This document shows positions 60,283 to 64,000 of a DNA stretch of 64,000 bases, one piece after another. How positions within the stretch are numbered: the stretch's first letter is position 1; each line of letters opens with the position of its first letter. The notes beneath the pieces were generated by a model. It searched no databases, was not told the origin of the DNA, and saw only the letters and a program-made list of their open reading frames with translations. The stretch comes from Nitratireductor basaltis. GTDB lineage: Bacteria; Pseudomonadota; Alphaproteobacteria; Rhizobiales; Rhizobiaceae. The DNA is taken from contig NZ_JMQM01000001.1 of NCBI RefSeq assembly GCF_000733725.1, forward strand, positions 186,001 to 250,000. Direction: 5' to 3'. The position numbers and the translations under genes are program-made.

Positions 60283-60316
60283 GATTGCTCCGGCGAAATC
60301 CATGAGAGGAAATTGC

Positions 60317-64000
<3,684 letters not shown>

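Noticed and set aside
60166-60316. A SAM or second cobalamin riboswitch before metH
   Set aside because: The 151-bp gap is too short for a B12 aptamer and shows no B12 box or SAM-riboswitch core, only the palindrome.

Overview
This window is a chromosomal stretch of an alphaproteobacterium, most likely order Hyphomicrobiales (Rhizobiales) near Mesorhizobium/Nitratireductor/Brucella. The reasons are: a rhizobial-type flagellar locus (motC, motE, FliK/MotD, flaF, flbT, a Rem/FtcR-type regulator, tandem flagellins and DUF1217 all together, with fliF beside motB); RIME-like intergenic palindromes; high GC; frequent GTG/TTG starts; and cobalamin riboswitches of the alphaproteobacterial type. The genus is inferred from gene order and protein character only.

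Layout. (1) 1-11.3 kb is mixed metabolism: the 5' part of a PLP aminotransferase, a RimJ/RimL-type acetyltransferase, a NicO-type metal transporter with its DUF1007 partner behind a possible Zur box, a LysR regulator overlapping an amidase, a type I methionine aminopeptidase, a group IV ornithine decarboxylase with a roughly 600 bp leader (candidate speF RNA) and a linked GNAT protein, an azoreductase divergent from a GcvA-like LysR regulator, and a MarR regulator with an SCP2-like protein. (2) 11.5-48.9 kb is one nearly continuous flagellar locus. Almost all of it is on the minus strand (fliI, flgBC, fliE, flgGAI, motE, flgH, fliL, fliP, four flagellins, fliF, a FliH-like gene, motB, motC, fliK, a lytic transglycosylase, rem, flgEKL, flaF, flbT, flgD, fliQ, flhA, fliR, FliJ-like, flgJ, FlgN-like, FliL-like). 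A divergent plus-strand arm carries motA, fliM, fliN, fliG, flhB and a conserved small gene. Most neighbours overlap by 1-4 bases, so translation is coupled. (3) 48.9-51.1 kb has a BadF/BadG-type sugar kinase and a PuuB-like FAD oxidase. (4) 51.3-64 kb is a cobalamin-centred block. A B12 riboswitch precedes nrdAB, a second precedes metE, and B12-dependent metH runs off the right edge. A small membrane protein, a DUF427 protein and a Crp/Fnr regulator lie between metE and metH.

How it fits together. The flagellar locus supplies export gate, basal body, motor, hook and filament parts, plus regulators acting on transcription (Rem) and probably on flagellin mRNA (FlbT/FlaF). FlgJ lacks a muramidase domain, and a separate transglycosylase gene probably supplies that activity. 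In the right-hand block, two B12-independent enzymes are placed under B12 repression while the B12-dependent methionine synthase is not. The NrdB has Glu as first metal ligand and Phe at the radical-tyrosine position, which marks it as class Ic (Mn/Fe). Both riboswitches share a downstream layout with identical spacing that suggests one common Shine-Dalgarno-sequestering switch.

The most notable observations are the riboswitch-controlled class Ic ribonucleotide reductase, the shared riboswitch expression platform, the repeated flagellin leaders with an overlapping upstream ATG, and a helically phased GTTAAC repeat upstream of the divergent flagellin. No tRNA, rRNA, CRISPR array, prophage or insertion sequence was seen.
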